From the NCBI RefSeq assembly GCF_030272615.1, contig NC_081410.1, positions 190,979,619 to 191,043,618 of the forward strand: 64,000 nucleotides of DNA. Direction: 5' to 3'. Each line of letters begins with the position of its first letter. Position 1 is the first letter of the stretch. The stretch comes from Cryptomeria japonica (Eukaryota; Streptophyta; Pinopsida; Cupressales; Cupressaceae). The translations under genes and the position numbers were made by a program. The notes beneath the pieces were generated by a model that did not search any database, was not told the DNA's origin, and saw nothing but the letters and a program-made list of their open reading frames with translations. Positions 22,108 to 35,204 of the stretch are shown here, one piece after another.

Positions 22108-23431
22108 CTATGATGAAGGAGGTGACGGGGGAATCATGACAAGATCCAAAAACCCATTAAGAGGAATTGAATTACTCTCCACACTACAATAGATAGATAT
22201 AGGAACATTGGGACCATAGTCAAGATAGAAGTGGGAAGAAATATACACCTTAGACCTATGATCGACCCTACCAATTGTAATAAACTCTCTTGTCTCATGA
22301 CAAGTGAAAATTGAATCGAAAGTCAACTTAATTGTGTTTCCTATTTGTGTAATTTGATAAACTAAAAGAAGATTATGGGCAATTTTATGAATGCAAAAAA
22401 ATATTAGACACAAACCCTGTACCCAAGTCAACATGTCCAACAATAGCAACATACATAAATTGATTATTTCCGGTCAAAGTCCTATCAAGATGTGGTGCTG
22501 CAAGAGATACTAGAATAATATGATCAAATGAGCAATCAATATTATCTGAAGCACCCAAATCAATAACTCAACCAATATATCGATCAAAATGAGTAGTGAT
22601 TAATGCATGACCCTTTTGATTCAATTCCCCATTAGCAAATCCTATTGACCTAGTGTATGAGGAATCATCATGATTGGTAGAAGAATATTGTGAACTAGAC
22701 AATGAAGACGGAATGTAAATATGATGTTGCTTGAGAAGTTGTTTCAACTCATGAAATTCCTTCTTAAAACAAACTCGTTCACCATGCACAGCCCCTTTAC
22801 AAAAGTTGCACTTAAGTTTCTCCTTCTTGGATTGAACCTCTTTAGAAGAGGTGTTGGAAGTCTCACTAGGTATTTTCTTAGGCTTATTCTTTTTCTTTCA
22901 TTTTCCATTAGGTGATGTAGCTATCAATGCATGAGATTTAGGTGTAGAATCATTTTGACTAAGCTTAGTTTGTTCCCTAGTCGATCTCTCGCAAAATGTC
23001 TCAAATGAAGTCATGTCAAATGAAGCACCTAACTCATCCACAATTGAGTAAAATGAAGTAGATAAATATTAAAAGACACTTTTAAATTTAGACAAATTCT
23101 AAATATGCATCCCTTATAAATTTTCTCTTTTCCACGACTCGCTAATTGAGATTTCAAAGACTTAAACTTAACCAAATAATACTCAATAGTAGGAAATGAA
23201 TTAGTAGAATGAGATTCCATTTCTACTTCTAGTTATAAAACTCTTACATCAAGTTAAATGAACTAAGAGATCCTTATATATATCCAATACCTCTCTAGGT
23301 GTTGCGCACTCAATGTGCAAGAAGAAGAAATGTAAAACATGCATTGCAATAAAACCCATCCCCTCATCACATGTGTTTATATGCACAAACTTTTCATACT
23401 CCTTGGTGAAGGTAGGTTGTTCCTCATTCAA
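22108..23431 (-). pseudogene. Copia Gag, protease and pre-integrase remnants
   Basis: Minus-strand fragments in order: 23249-23431 and 23029-23220 (Gag), 22568-22789 (Gag-protease linker, Ser-rich), and 22108-22452. The last contains LLLVYQITQIGN and ITIGRVDHRSKVYISSHF, the pattern of the GAG-pre-integrase segment that follows the protease in Ty1/copia polyproteins. Several stops and shifts. Not functional. Confidence 0.72.
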
Positions 23432-24390
23432 GTTAGACCATAATCCCCTATACTAAATAAATATTTGCATCCACACTTTCCATGTATGATACTTATGAGG
23501 AGTAAGAACCTCATATCCTAAATCAACCATTTGAGCCACAATCACAAATCAAACAAAATAGTATTTAAATTGTCTTATAGAAACTGGTCTTAAACCTCCA
23601 AGATATGATGTACAACTAAAAATGAAGCCCCACCCCCACAAATAGAGCTTCTCCCAAATATAGTATGTTGATGTAATCAAGTTAGATGCCACGAAATGCA
23701 TAAAATTAATAGATAATACATGAGGATAAATATGGAAAAAGTGCACAGACTGAATGATAGAGATCCTAATCACCTTTCAAATGTCACTAAAATCACCAAA
23801 ATTGGACAATCTGGCAAAACATTATGAGATCGAGAGTCCAAAAGGGAGTTTCCACTTTAAGTTGCAATAAATAGAATATTGATAAATAAACTCCACCACT
23901 ACGAAGTTGACCGTATAAGCTTTCTAATGATATCTTGTTAGAAATTTTTTTTCCTCCTTGATTAAAAGTTATCTTAGTTTGAAAAAAGGCCCAATTTGGG
24001 CATTTGGGAGCCAAATGGTGGCCACAAATAGCCCCTACACTTAGGCACCTGGTCACCAATGTGGCCTGGGTCTAGGCATTGGAAAAAATAAGAAAGATCG
24101 CTAACGCTTATGGTGGCACTAGATTTGTTAAACTAGGTGACAATGGCAAAAGTGGGTGGGGTCTTGGTGGTGGGTGTTTGTGTCACTGATGAGTGGCTTC
24201 AGTGAGATGGGTCAATGGGAGATGAGAAGGATTTCGACAGTTGATGCATTATGAGTGGCATGAGCCTAGAAGGAGGGCATACAACAAAATAAATGCATTA
24301 TCACCACATACAAATTACAATCGATAAACACAAAGCATGACCATAAATAGTGAATATCCACCTAGAAAGCCAACCAACAAATGAACTCAA

Positions 24391-24459
<69 letters not shown>

Positions 24460-24488
24460 TATTTAAATACTGACAATGTTAATAAACT
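23432..24488 (-). other. Copia 5' leader or Gag start, left part
   Basis: No confident domain. An 88-codon minus frame (23793-24059) has no match I recognise. It contains an (AT)n microsatellite at about 24393-24460 and ends at the ACT target duplication of the CACTA element (24486-24488). The leader resumes at 57606. Confidence 0.45.
24393..24460. repeat. (AT)n microsatellite
   Basis: About 34 AT units, interrupted at the right end by ACATATATATTTAAAT. Confidence 0.97.
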
Positions 24489-24514
24489 CACTAATACATT
24501 TGGCCTCAAATTCC
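24489..24514 (+). repeat. CACTA left terminal inverted repeat
   Basis: Starts CACTAATACATTTGGCC and matches the right end in reverse complement over 26 bases with one mismatch at base 6. Preceded by ACT. Confidence 0.92.
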
Positions 24515-25080
24515 AACGGAGGTTTCCGACGGACAAAGCATTTTGTGATCAAATTTGATTTATTTTAAAAAAATGCCCGATAATGTCGAAATGCTGACAA
24601 TGATACCGACGACGTTTTCCAATGAAGCCCGTGTTAGTCGGAATTCCAATGACTAGAGGCATTATTTAAAAAAAGAAGAAGAAAAAAGCACGGGTTCATT
24701 TGAAAACCATGCGTGACAGATTGAATTAACTCTCGACTTCCTCTGCCTCTGCCAATTCCTTTGTTTCTTTTGCCTCTTCCTCTGCCACTGCCTCTGCAAA
24801 TCGGGTTCGACATTTCCTTTGCCTCCGGCTCTTCCTCTGCGTCTGCCTCTACAAATTAGGTTATCTAGCAGGTGAAAACGAAGGATCGATTCTGTAGTTT
24901 GGAGGGTATCAAACTATTGGAGATGGCAAAATTCCTGTAGATTTTCGCATGCCGTTAAATTCCTGTGGAGTTGTAGGTTGTGTGTTTGAATCATGTAAAG
25001 TTGGTTGCAGACAAGTTCATTTCAATGTGTGTGTCTCATAAATTTGAGCTTGTCATCCTACCGGTATGTTCTCATTTATC
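24515..25080. other. CACTA left subterminal region
   Basis: Contains scattered ACGG/CCGAC motifs and CGGAATTCC (24515-24660) resembling the right subterminal region. Then a pyrimidine-rich stretch of CCTCTGCC repeats (24735-24855) and a possible donor site (CCGGTATGTTC, 25065). No frame recognised. Confidence 0.5.
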
Positions 25081-25107
25081 TGTTTTTCTTTACTTTCCTA
25101 ATATTGT

Positions 25108-25395
25108 AGTTCCTAGTTATTGAAAAGTCTTCCAATTATCGATTATGTTAGATAAAGGCTAAAAGTATTGTATAAAAATTAAAAAATAAGTAAACCCTAT
25201 TTACTATACTAGAATCAATCTGCTTGCTTGCTTGTAAATGAATGTTTTCCATCCCTAGTTATTGAAAAGTCTTACAATTATTGATTAAGTTAGATAAAGG
25301 CTAAAAGTATTGCATAAAAATTAAGAAATAAGTAAACCCTATTTACTATACCATAATCAATCTGCTTGCTTGCTTGTAAATGAATGTTTTTCATC
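25108..25395. repeat. Two tandem copies of a ~144-bp unit
   Basis: Both copies contain CTAGTTATTGAAAAGTCTT, GATAAAGGCTAAAAGTATTG and AATCTGCTTGCTTGC in order. They start near 25110 and 25254 and differ at about ten positions. A third short piece (CTGCTTGCTTGTAAATGAATG) follows at 25397. Confidence 0.85.
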
Positions 25396-25569
25396 TGCTT
25401 GCTTGTAAATGAATGTTTATAAAGTAATGATTGTATGAATTAGAAATATGATTCCTTAATGAAACTTGCTTTGGAAATACTTGATTCAAATATATAAAAT
25501 CAATAAAAGACCAGTGCCTTGATTCCTTACTGGTTTCATATCATTTCAAATGAAAAATCCTATGTTTAA

Positions 25570-28500
25570 CCTTAGAGACAGTTTTAATAACTTGTTAATG
25601 TAACAAGACCATCATCTCAAAGGATTCCATATGAATTGCAATTAAAATGTGACACCTAGTTAGTCTTACTGAATTTAACTTTACTTTGAAAGACCAATAA
25701 GACAATTTGAAGTTTGCCAACCAATCCTTCAAACTGATATTCAAACTAAAAATCAATCTTAATTACAACAACATAAGATTGCACAATGAAACAACCTATG
25801 TAAATAGATTTATCCAAGGAGCTGATCAATCCATTCAAAAGATAGATACCATCATGAATGAGAAACACTTGAATATTTATATTGAAAATAAAATACTCAA
25901 ACCAGTTGATTTTAGTGCATATCCTCCATCAACTTGGTAATTCCAGACAACGAGTTCATAAGAAAATGCATAGAGATTGTCTTGATAAACAAAACTATAA
26001 ACTTGTGATATTTGTCTCTCCTAAAAGATCCCCCAAATATAGATGAGGATTCAATTTGAAAAATGAAAGGGTATGCCCTTTCATTAAACTAAAATTAACA
26101 AAAAACTAACTAGAAACTAACTACCTAAAAGCTGCCCTAACAAACTATAACTATAAAATACAAAGTCACATCTTTAAACATCTTTTGATATCTATGGTTG
26201 GCCTCCAAGCATCTAATCACACTTCTAAATGTGCTTCAAATATCCCTATGATTTGTAGGTATCTGCATCATAGATAATATCTTTGACCACAATCTCCAAA
26301 GTGATGAATTTTTCCATCTGCTCGATTGTCTCTGTCATGTCAAGTACATCAGGCCGAGCAATGTTAAGGGAAGCACTAAGAATACTTTGGCACTCCACAA
26401 TCCATTTATCCTTATCCTTAATCTGTCTATTCTGATCTTCAATTTCTGGAAAACTATGTTGTACTATTTCCTTACATTCATTAAATTCCTTTTGCAATTA
26501 TGTGTCAAAGTCTTCATGCTTTTTCAACAGCTTTTGTATTCCTTTAATGACTTCAGCATCTGTATTGGCCATTGTCTTATCATGCAACAAATTTCCTAGT
26601 TTGTTATAAATCCAGTTGTGATATATTGCATTATCCATATTCTTTTGATAAATATCCCAACAATCTTCAAGGAAACCCTGTAATGTTTCAAATCTCTTAG
26701 TCAATAAAACAGAGGTTGTGTCCACCCTCACACTCTGCATTTGCCTTTTCAACTTTTTATTTTCCAATTGCACTTCCTCACATTTCTTTTTCCACTAAGA
26801 CCCATCATGGATTTGTAGCACAAGCTATCCTCCTCTTTTTAGCAATTCTTCATATGATCCCTTGTACTGATCTCTTTCTTTGATCACTTTGACCAATTGT
26901 GCTTTATTAAATTTTGAAATATCAATACCCATATCAGTAGTAACAATGGGATCTACTTCACCAAATTTCAATTTCATCATGTGACCAAAGGCTTTATCCA
27001 CATCAATGGTTTTTGGCCTCTTATTTGGAGGGTAAAGAGCCCATAAAAGAAAAGCCTCTTCATTCTGGTCAAATCTAGAGCCGACATACACATCATTTAC
27101 CCCATGAATATCCAATTTAAAATCCTTATTCTCAAAATGTAACATGCTATCAAAAATAAATGATGCACTCATGTCCCATCCTGGAAAGATGATGATGCCT
27201 ACTTCACTAAGAAGTTGTCTTCCCCTTTGAGGGGTTATAGTGGTCAATTCTAAACTGTTTTCTTCCTTTAGTTTCCCCAACAATTCCAATTCTTTTTCAG
27301 GGGTTACATTTGGGATAAAGTCTCTCAGGTTTTTCCCTTTGAAATTATATAAAAAGGATTTAAATTCTTTTGACTTAATAAAAACATTATTAGACACAAA
27401 GGCAAAATACTCATCCTATCTTGCATCACTATGGATGTTCAACCTGACAACAATTTTCTCTTGCAAGTCTAGCTCTTATGCTGTGTCTGGTGCTTGATGC
27501 CTAGATACCACCTCAACTTCTTCGGACTCGTCTTCACTCTCCTCTTCTTTAGTTTCCATTTCTTGCAATCTCTTTTTCTTTTCTTCCAATTTATTTTTTA
27601 ATTCATCAATGGCCGTCTGGGCCTCTTCCTCCTCCATGTTTCTAAACATGTCCTCTGCTTCCAAGTAAACATGAATATAATCTCCCATATTTTGACTTTT
27701 CTTGCAATTGTGAATATATCCCTCAGGATCATAATTGACCCTAGAAACATATTTGAACAAATTGTATTCTTCAATCAGTTTCCTATCAATGGATTCATAA
27801 TCCTTTGTTGATACAATGGTAAAATCCCCAAAACTAAGAGTCCCAGACATGAAAGTCTGCTTATGCATACCTCCAAAATGTTTGGCATTCGAAACACTTA
27901 ACTGTCTCACAATCTCCAGATAAGCAATTATGTCTGGTACAAGTTTTGGCAATAGATATAGGGTTCCTTCGAAACCATAAATTTTGAAGCAAGTAAAATC
28001 CTTGTGAACAAACTAATCGCCCTAGTTGTGATTGACAATACCTCTTTCATCAAAAACAATAGGTCTAATAAATCTTTTAACTTCAATGGAAATAGATCCT
28101 TCACAGGGGACACCATACATCTGGTATAATGACTTTACTATTAGCTCTTCAAATTTGATGTAGTTTGATTTCATATATCATGAATCCCAAACTGATGTCC
28201 ACATATGTATTGGTTGTTCTTTACCTACTCTGTCCATTGTGTTCAATTTTAAATTCATTGGCCACATACCCCTAAATCTTCCATAAAATAAAATCAAATG
28301 CATTAACAACGAGTAAAACTTGAAAGTGGAATCCCTATTATCTCTGAGGTTCAATAAACCTTCATGTAATTTTTCTACAACATAAGTAGCGTAATCAAAG
28401 GTCCTTGGCTCATACATCTATACATTTGCTGCTAACACCAACGGCCCAATATTAGCTACATCAAGGACCTCTATACCTCCAACCTGTCTGCATGAAATAT

Positions 28501-28665
28501 AGGTGTACAGTAAGTAGTGTCTAAAAATGTCCATGTTGAATGGGGGACCATCCTCTTCGATTAGAATGCCCTTCTGAACCCTGTGGAAAGCTAAGTTCCA
28601 CCCTTTATAAGTAGTATCCATTTTAACAAATTCCTCCTCTAGTTCTTCAAACGACAAGGGTACTC
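25570..28665 (-). pseudogene. Unidentified gene, copy 1, 5'-truncated and broken
   Basis: Homologous to copy 2 (30840-34062 plus 50251-50565) over coding sequence and 3' flank. Readable minus-strand pieces in order: 28418-28657, 28178-28417, 27476-27952, 26825-27397, 26498-26773, 26246-26497. Landmarks are YLEIVRQLSVSNAKHF, a Glu/Lys-rich segment (27500-27620), FPGWDMSASFIFDSM, KRPKTIDVDKAFGHMMKLK and a helical tail. The N-terminal quarter seen in copy 2 is missing: homology ends near 28660. Single stops separate most blocks. No known domain recognised; not RT, integrase or transposase. Confidence 0.7.
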
Positions 28666-30240
28666 TTTATATTTATATAATCTAACATGTTTCAAACTTT
28701 TCATAGACTAAGTGACACGTCAAAGGAAACCAAGGGAAGACAAGAAAATCATGGGCAACACAAACTCGGCTCTGGTGGTTATATGAAACTTGTCGCACGA
28801 ATTGTAAGAATCAGTAAATGAAATATCGCATCAAAATATTTATAAATTGCAAACATTTTTTTTTTATCAAACAATACAAGCAAAATTCATGAAACTAAGC
28901 AAATATGCAGGGCTCTAAATTCAATAGAGTGCCCATAGAAGATGACAAGAGAATTGTTTACCAACAAGGCTATACAGTTGTGGTTGAACAACTATGAGAA
29001 TTGAGTGGGCAAACACGAGATTCTGGTGCATCCGTCACATAGGTAAATAAGCTATATGAAAATAATTTCAAATTGAATACCTTACCAATAATCTATTTGA
29101 TGTTAAGTTGCAACATAAAGTAAATTTATTTGTTTTAATTAAGCAAGCAATTATAACAATGTGCATGACATTGGAATGCAACCTGATAATCGTGGAACAC
29201 AACCTCCACATGAAGGTCCAGATGTGCATCCCAGTAGTGGAGGTATTCATTTGCTATTCAATATTTTTTATGTAATTATTAATGCAAATAAACATCTTAA
29301 ATTGTAATTGGTGTAGAAATTAATGTAACCTTTTTTGTAAATATTTTAGAGCACGTAGTTGGTGGTGACCAAGTGGATCATGATCCGGGTAGACAACATC
29401 AGGAACGTGATGTTCCCCAGTCAGGTAAAGAGGAGCACTGTTATTCCTTTTAACATATTTAATTGCAATTGGTGTATTGATTAATGTAACCTTTCATATT
29501 TCAACTCCAGAGGATCTAGAGGATGTTCAACATGTTGAGGTTGAGGCTAGACAAAATGATTTCGAAGATGATGTGGCCCCATCAGTTAAACATCGCCACA
29601 GTTATGTTCTTTAAATTAATGAAATACTTGTAAAAAAAATAAAAAATGATTTGAATTTAACCCATTTATTTGTTATTGCAGAGGACCCCCCTTTGCATCG
29701 GTGTCCTCGTCCTCAGAAGAGGACTAGGCATACATCGACATCACGAGCAGAGGGCAGAACAACTGAAGAGGGGGAAGTGATGAAGAAAACGATGGTCCAC
29801 TTAGAATTTTCATAGCTTCAAAAAAAAATATATTGTAATCTACATTATTTGATAATGACTAATTTTTATGTGTTAATGAATGTAATTATGTGCTAATGAA
29901 TGTTCATGAATGATATGTGTTAATTAATATTGATGAATGTTGCATGTTAATGAGTTCTAATGAATGTTATATGTTATTGAATGTTATGTGACAATGAATG
30001 AATGTTATATTTTATTAATGAATGAAACAATGAATGAATGTTAGATGTTAACAGGGAATTTAGAATGATGTTGGGGGGGGAGGGGCCAAATGAGCTTCCA
30101 CCTTCACGTGGGGGGCCCTGTTAAGTAGAAAATATTCAACTATTCTTGAAACCAATCAAAGCTCAATAAGATAACACACTTTTCAATATTTCATTATGTT
30201 GCACAATTAATCTTATTGAATAATGTATATTGAATCTTAA
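28666..30240 (+). other. Possible row of short decayed exons
   Basis: On the plus strand several short open stretches lie between AG and GT signals: about 29135-29240, 29351-29424, 29510-29592, and 29683-29810 (TGCATCGGTGTCCTCGTCC). The intervening sequences resemble each other (AATTGGTGTA, TTAATGTAACCTTT occurs at about 29310 and 29475), as if an exon-intron unit had been duplicated. The encoded text is hydrophilic and I recognise no protein. 29855-30055 is a run of degenerate AATGAATGTTA repeats. Weakly supported. Confidence 0.3.
29855..30055. repeat. Degenerate AATGAATGTTA repeats
   Basis: More than ten imperfect copies of TAATGAATGTTA-like units with variable spacing, in AT-rich sequence after the possible exon row. 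Confidence 0.75.
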
Positions 30241-30410
30241 TTGCAGGGTCCAACAGAGCCAACACGAACAACAACACCACAAGTAAGTGGTTTGTTTTTT
30301 AAGTTTTTTTTTCATGATAATCTGGGAAGGTTCATTTGCAATGTTATGTGTAACTGTGAAGGTGAGAAATTTATATTTTTTGTGATTCTGACATTTATTT
30401 TTTGTTCTAG

Positions 30411-30751
30411 GTGGATGACTTGGAAGAGGTCAGTGATTACTATCAAAACAGGTGTCACTTTGATGAACTCGTATCCGTGTTTGTGATGAGCAGCAACACT
30501 GGAAGGAACTTGCATATTTATATATTCAAGATGATGAATATGATAATGCTAACACTACTATCATGAACCATTCTCTAGAGGCATGGGATCATATGCAATT
30601 CAAAGATGTTATAGTTAAAGTGGCCAATATTGAATTGTACTACAAAGCTATACACTTTTATTTGCAAGAACACCCAGATCTTATTAATGACCTCTTGAAT
30701 TTCCTTTCCCTTAGGGTAGACCACACATGAGTGGTTGAAATTATGTGTAAG
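30411..30751 (+). pseudogene. Clathrin heavy chain internal exon, damaged
   Basis: After an acceptor (TTTTTTGTTCTAG at 30410) the text reads VSDYYQNR.FDELVS. Then, after an internal deletion and frame change, it reads [49 protein letters not shown] and [10 protein letters not shown], closing before GTATGG at 30752. These are clathrin heavy chain repeat sequences of the distal and proximal leg. A TGA at 30728-30730 replaces an Arg of the conserved DHTRVV. The plus orientation is the same as the last exons at 52377-56577, so the pieces come from one captured locus. Confidence 0.88.
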
Positions 30752-30839
30752 GTATGGCTCCAAACTCTTTTCTTCTGTTACTATTTTTAGGATTATCGAG
30801 ATGTATTTCACTTGGGTATTAAGTTTTTCTAGATGTAGA

Positions 30840-33800
30840 CCATGGAGACAATTTTAATAACTTGTTTCAAAACAAGACCATCACATCAAAAGCATCTATA
30901 TGTATTGCAACTGAAATATAAAATGCAGTTAATCTTATTGAATTTTAACTTTGCTCTGAAAGACCAATAAGACAATTTGAAACTTGCCAACCAACCTTTC
31001 AAACTGATTCTCAAACTGTAAATTAGTCTCAATCACAAAAGCATTAAATAGCACATTAACGCAATAATAAAATAGATTTATCACATGGAACTAATCAATC
31101 AATTGAAAAGCATATACCATTCAGAATGAAGAACACTTGAAATTTATATTGAAAATAAATAATCAAACCAAATGATTTCAATATGTATCATCCATCAACT
31201 TTGATATTTCCATAAAACAAACTACATAAGTGTTGTATAAAATTGTCTTAATAATATCATAAAACTCGAGGTATCTCCCCCACTTGTTCTAAAAGATCCT
31301 CCATTTATAGATGAGGATTCAGTTTGAAATATGCCCTTTCATTAAAACTAAAACTAACTTCCTAAAAACTATCTTTACAATATGAACATATTATAAAAGC
31401 ATAGAAAAACATGACTCTGGGCTCCAACTTAGACATCAGGTCTGGTCTCCCAATATCTTTCCACACTTCTGGATATGCTCCAAGTACTTCTCTGACTTAT
31501 ATGTGTCTGCATCATGGATGATATCCCTGACAATGACTTCCAACGTGACAAAGTTTTCCATCTGTTTCACAGTCTCTTTCAATTCAATTCCATCAATTTG
31601 GGCAATATCAAGGGCAATATTGAGAAGACTACAACATTCTAAGATCCATACATCTTTATCCTTTATCTCACCCTTCTGATCAGTTAACTATGGGAAACCA
31701 TGTTGAACAATGTGTTTGCATTCATCATATTCAAATTGTAATTGTTCATCAAATTTATTGTGTTTAGCCAGCACCCTCTTTATTTTTTCAATTTCTTTTA
31801 TTTCCGATTTGGCCATTGTTTTATCATGAAACCTTGTTCCCAATCTATTTGAAATTATGTTGTGTGAAACTATATTGTCCATGTTCTTTTGAAACTACCT
31901 AGAGTTCTTTTAGAAAGCCTTATAAAACTTCAAATCTTTTAGTTAGTAATACACCAACAGTATCTTCCCTCACACTTTTCATTTGTTTTAATATCTTTTT
32001 ATTTTCTTGCTCCAACTCCTCGTATTTTTTCTTCCATTAAGAGCTATCCAGAGTAAGAACCATTGGCACATGTTGCCCACATCTCCTTAGCGTTTCTTCA
32101 TACAATGCCTTATACTGGTTCCTCTCCCTCGCTACTCCGACCATCTATGCTTTATTGAATTTTGAAATATCCACTTCGATATCAGCAGAAACAATTGGAT
32201 CAATTTCACCAACTTTTAATTTCATCATATGGCCAAAGGCCTTGTCAACATCAAGAATCTTTGGTCTCTTATGGGGAGGGTACAAATCCCATAACCTAAA
32301 AGATTCCTCATCTTGATCAAATCTTGAACCAATACATACATCATTTACACCTTGTATATCCAATTTGAATTCCTTGTTTTCTGAATGCAATAAACTGTAA
32401 AAGATAAAAGAAGCATCGAGGTCCCATCCGGGAAACAAAATCACCCCAACCTCTATAAGCAGTTGCCTCCCCTTTTGAGGGGTCATTGTGGTTATCTTTG
32501 CATCAATTTCCTCTTTTAAATTCTTTAACAACTCAGCCTCATTATCGGGCGTTATGTTGGGAATAAAGTCCCTCAATTTCTTTCCTTTAAAATTGTACAA
32601 GAATGTTTTATATTCTTTGGAATGAATAAAAACATCATCAGCAACAAAAGCAGAAAACTCCTCTAATCAAGAGTCAACATGAACTTCTAATGCTGTCTCT
32701 ATTTGGCCATGCATGTCTGGCTCTTCTTCCTTCTCTGGCACTTGCCATCTAGAGACAATTGCATTCTCATCAGATTCACTTTTTGCCTCTTCCTCCTCAG
32801 TTTCAATTTCCTCGAGTCTCTGTCTCTTTTCTGCCAGTTCATTATTTAGTTGATCAATTACCTCTTTGGCCTCTACATCCTCCATGTTCCTGAAGATATC
32901 TTCAGCCTTAATACAGACATGCAGCTAACCTCCCAAGTTATGGCTCTTCTTGCAAGACTGAATGTATCCTTCAGGATCATAATTTTTCTTGGCATAATGC
33001 TCATACAAATTGTAATCTTCTATCAGTTTCTTATCAATTATTTCATAAGATTTGGTTGACACTGTGGTGAAATCACTGAAACTCAGTGTCCTAGGCAGGA
33101 AGGCTTGCTTACGCATATCTGCAAAATGTTTAGCATTGGACACACTCAATTGCCTCACAATCTCTAGATAAGCTATTCTGTCTGGTACTAGTTTTGGCAG
33201 CATGTAGGGGCTCCCCTCAAATCCATATACTCTAAAACATGTAAAATCCTCATTCACAAACCAATCCCCGCACTTATGATCAACAATGTGTCTTTCATCA
33301 TAATCCTCGGGTCTGAGGAACCTCTTGACCTCGTTAGAGATAGCCCTTCACATGAAATCCCATACATTCAGTACATTGGCCTCACAATAAGTTCTTCAAA
33401 CTTAATATAGTTGGACCTCATATATCAAGAATCCCAAAGAGATGTTCACAATTGGACGGTTTGCTCCTCACCTTCCTTGTTCTTGGTATTTAATTTTAGG
33501 CCCTCAGGCCAAAAACCCTTTACATATCCATAAAATAACACTAGATGCATCAATAGTGAATAAAATTCGAAATTGGGATGAGTATCATCCCTAAGGTTTA
33601 AAAAACCTTCGTGCAACCTCTCCACCAGATATGCTACATAGTCAGAAGGCCTAGGTTCATACATTTGTATATCAGAGGCTAACACCAGTGGCCCAGTGCT
33701 TGCCAGATCAAGAACCTCCTCCTACTTGCCCACACGACATATATGTGTACTTCAAGTAGTGTCTGAACAAATCAATGCTGAATGGTGGCTCGTCTTCCTC

Positions 33801-34062
33801 TGTTAATTTTCCTGCCTGCCTCTTGTGAATGGCAAATTTCTAGCCGGTATATGTAGTGTCCATTCAGAGGTATTCTTCCTCCAACTCCCCAAAGGACAAG
33901 GGCTTATCAGGACTAGGGTCTAAATTGAAAACCTCGTTTATGGTACCCGCATAAAATCTAATAAATGCTTCCCCATTTGGGAGCTAAATGCACCTCTTCA
34001 TTGAATTATAATTCCTCACCAAAACCTCTAGCAATCTTATGTTTACAAAAACATTGGGGACT
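30840..34062 (-). pseudogene. Unidentified gene, copy 2, 3' portion (split by T2)
   Basis: The main part of copy 2. Minus-strand blocks are 33700-34062, 33446-33685, 32925-33257, 32667-32885, 32145-32600 and 31688-31882, then a 3' flank shared with copy 1 (GAAAGACCAATAAGACAATTT at about 30958 and 25688). It shares YLEIVRQLSVSNAKHF and FPGWDLDASFIF with copy 1. The reading frame runs up to the GTTAG duplication at 34063 and resumes at 50251 on the far side of T2, so T2 landed inside the coding region. Stops occur at several places (for example near 33965). Complete length would be about 980 residues. Function unknown. Confidence 0.75.
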
Positions 34063-34067
34063 GTTAG
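34063..34067. repeat. Target duplication GTTAG, left copy (T2)
   Basis: GTTAG directly before the left LTR of T2. Second copy at 50246-50250. Confidence 0.95.
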
Positions 34068-34860
34068 TGTGTATGGTGAAAATGGATAACAATAACAACA
34101 ATATTGAAAGGCTAAATGAATCCAACCACTAAACCCTAGCCTAACAGATCCACCATAACTTATGAAGATAACCTAAGACAATGCATCCACCATAACTTAT
34201 GAAGATAACCTAAGACAATGCAAAATAACTCAAAATCACAAAGATTATACCATCACATGTCCAATAGGGTTTTGATCTCCATTCTTCCTATCTCCATTGA
34301 TCTTGCTTGATATATTTGCTCTCAGATTTTTATATGCACAAGAGCTCAACAAAGAACGGAATGTGGTTGTAAGTGGAATTGTAGTGTAGTCAAGTACTCC
34401 AAAATCAGTCATTAGTCATTAGGGTTTGACAATGAAGAAAGCATCTCCTTAAATAGAAGACACAATGAGAAATGGAGGGTTAAGATTGAGAGGTGTAAAA
34501 AGAGAGGTCGGCTAGGATTAGAGGGTAGGTAAAAGAAATACCAAAATAATGAAAGAGGTAGGTAGTGTAGAAATTAAGAGATGAATGACATGTGTCATGT
34601 GTAGAAAAAGATAATGAATTAATTAAATAAATAAAGATTTATTTAATTAATAGAAGAAGTAGGACAATTAAATAAATAAAATATTTATTTAATTTAGGAA
34701 AGGGATAATTTAAATAAATAAATGTATTTATTTAAATGAGAAATAAGGCTAGAAGAGGATAAATGAATTAGATTTATTTAATTAATAGAAGAATTAGGCT
34801 TAGATAATTAAATAAATAAAATATTTATTTAATTAGACATGACAATTTTGGGTGTCTACA
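34068..34860 (-). repeat. 3' LTR of T2
   Basis: 793 bp, TG...CA. Same length as the 5' LTR. Changes I counted against it are near 34389, 34532, 34556, 34672 and 34790. Confidence 0.97.
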
Positions 34861-34877
34861 TTTTGCCCCTCTTTGAG
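34861..34877 (-). other. Polypurine tract of T2
   Basis: Minus strand CTCAAAGAGGGGCAAAA directly before the 3' LTR (TGTAGACACC). Confidence 0.88.
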
Positions 34878-35104
34878 ACAATGCGGCTTGTCGCGTTGTT
34901 TCAAAGAAGATAAGATGAACTGATACAGAGTTGCCCCAAGATGGGAATAATATGCCCCCTCGAGAGATTGGATGAAAATGTCTAAAAAGATTGCAGACAA
35001 TCTCTTGATAAGAAAGACGGGATAGAATGGGTTGACCGAATAAAGTGACAAAGTCACAGGAAGAATAATACTGACTCGAGAAATGAGGGCGAGGGCTAGG
35101 GTAG

Positions 35105-35112
35105 GCTATAAG
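35105..35112 (+). promoter_or_regulatory. Candidate TATA box of the antisense gene
   Basis: CTATAAGA at 35105-35112 lies 93 bases before the proposed ATG at 35205. It is preceded by a region with GC content higher than the LTR. Position and sequence suit a plant promoter for the plus-strand gene. Inference. Confidence 0.45.
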
Positions 35113-35204
35113 ATAGACCACGGGCAAAAGAAATCCTCATTGTCATCCACACCCTTACAAGATCACAGTGCAGAGCGAGAAAAGAGCACCAGCAGTCAGC
35201 AGCG

